This document shows positions 63,937 through 64,000 of a stretch of 64,000 bases of DNA, one piece after another (position 1 is the first letter of the stretch; every line of letters begins with the position of its first letter). Where the stretch lies: contig NZ_JALZ01000005.1 in NCBI RefSeq assembly GCF_000521785.1, forward strand, positions 158,376 to 222,375. The letters run 5' to 3'. The notes beneath the pieces were generated by a model, which saw nothing but the letters and a program-made list of their open reading frames with translations, was not told the DNA's origin and did not search any database. The translations under genes and the position numbers were made by a program. This stretch comes from Roseivivax halodurans JCM 10272 (GTDB taxonomy: Bacteria; Pseudomonadota; Alphaproteobacteria; Rhodobacterales; Rhodobacteraceae).

Positions 63937-64000
63937 CACGCGACACATCACGGGACTTCGAAAGGGACCGCTCCGGCGCCAGCCCCTCAGATAAATGTTG

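Overview
The window is a GC-rich, gene-dense stretch of chromosome from an alphaproteobacterium, most likely a member of the Rhodobacteraceae/Paracoccaceae (Roseobacter-type). The evidence is the strong G/C third-position bias, divergent hemC/hemE, ruvC-ruvA-ruvB, a CIRCE-controlled groESL, a dimethylglycine-dehydrogenase-like flavoprotein, an alphaproteobacterial-type prephenate dehydratase and a small SRP RNA. I see no tRNA, no rRNA other than the SRP RNA as a stable RNA, no insertion sequence, no prophage and no CRISPR array. It looks like core chromosome.

Layout. 1-7.9 kb (minus): one long catabolic operon running from an amino-acid-type ABC transporter (ATPase, binding protein, two permeases) into two glutamine-synthetase-like ligases, a class I amidotransferase and a gamma-glutamylputrescine-oxidase-like flavoprotein cut by the left edge. 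This is most simply read as uptake and gamma-glutamylation of putrescine or another amine. 8-13.6 kb (minus): two adjacent TerB-like proteins, rlmJ, cutA, a DUF2306 membrane protein, pyrG, secG and a DUF2061 protein. 13.7-22.9 kb: an XRE regulator, an outer-membrane porin, purA with a DUF2842 gene, ettA, several small unknown proteins, thiamine pyrophosphokinase and a 535-residue acidic protein of unknown role. 22.9-30.5 kb (minus): rpe, a ghrA-like reductase and the rod-shape cluster mreB-mreC-mreD-mrdA-rodA. 30.8-34.8 kb: a DMGDH/SARDH-like dehydrogenase, a GcvA-like LysR regulator and two tiny genes divergent from it. 34.8-40.9 kb (minus): a YejABEF-type peptide ABC transporter. 41-43.5 kb: a di-haem cytochrome c with a long low-complexity linker, pheA and DUF3253, followed by the SRP RNA. 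43.7-55.8 kb: a cyclic-nucleotide phosphodiesterase/nucleotidase, nudC, a SRPBCC protein, hemC, hemE, an ABC-2 exporter, a cupin with a DMSP-lyase-like metal site, an MFS carrier, a sodium/solute symporter and prmA. 55.9-64 kb: small membrane and DUF1127 proteins, ruvCAB, an M3 oligopeptidase, groESL and a terminal small membrane protein.

Many neighbours overlap by the four bases ATGA (amidotransferase/ligase, rodA/ghrA, mreD/mrdA, ruvC/ruvA, ABC ATPase/permease), which suggests translational coupling. The most unusual feature of the DNA itself is a dispersed intergenic element of about 40 bp: a GC-rich hairpin, then a TATTT tract, then CAAGAAGAA. It occurs eight times in both orientations, always between genes. 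Other points for a second look are the duplicated cytochrome with its acidic repeat linker, the 40-nt hairpin between that gene and pheA, the paired TerB-like genes, the DddW-like cupin with a perfect upstream palindrome, and the mini-genes opposite the LysR regulator.
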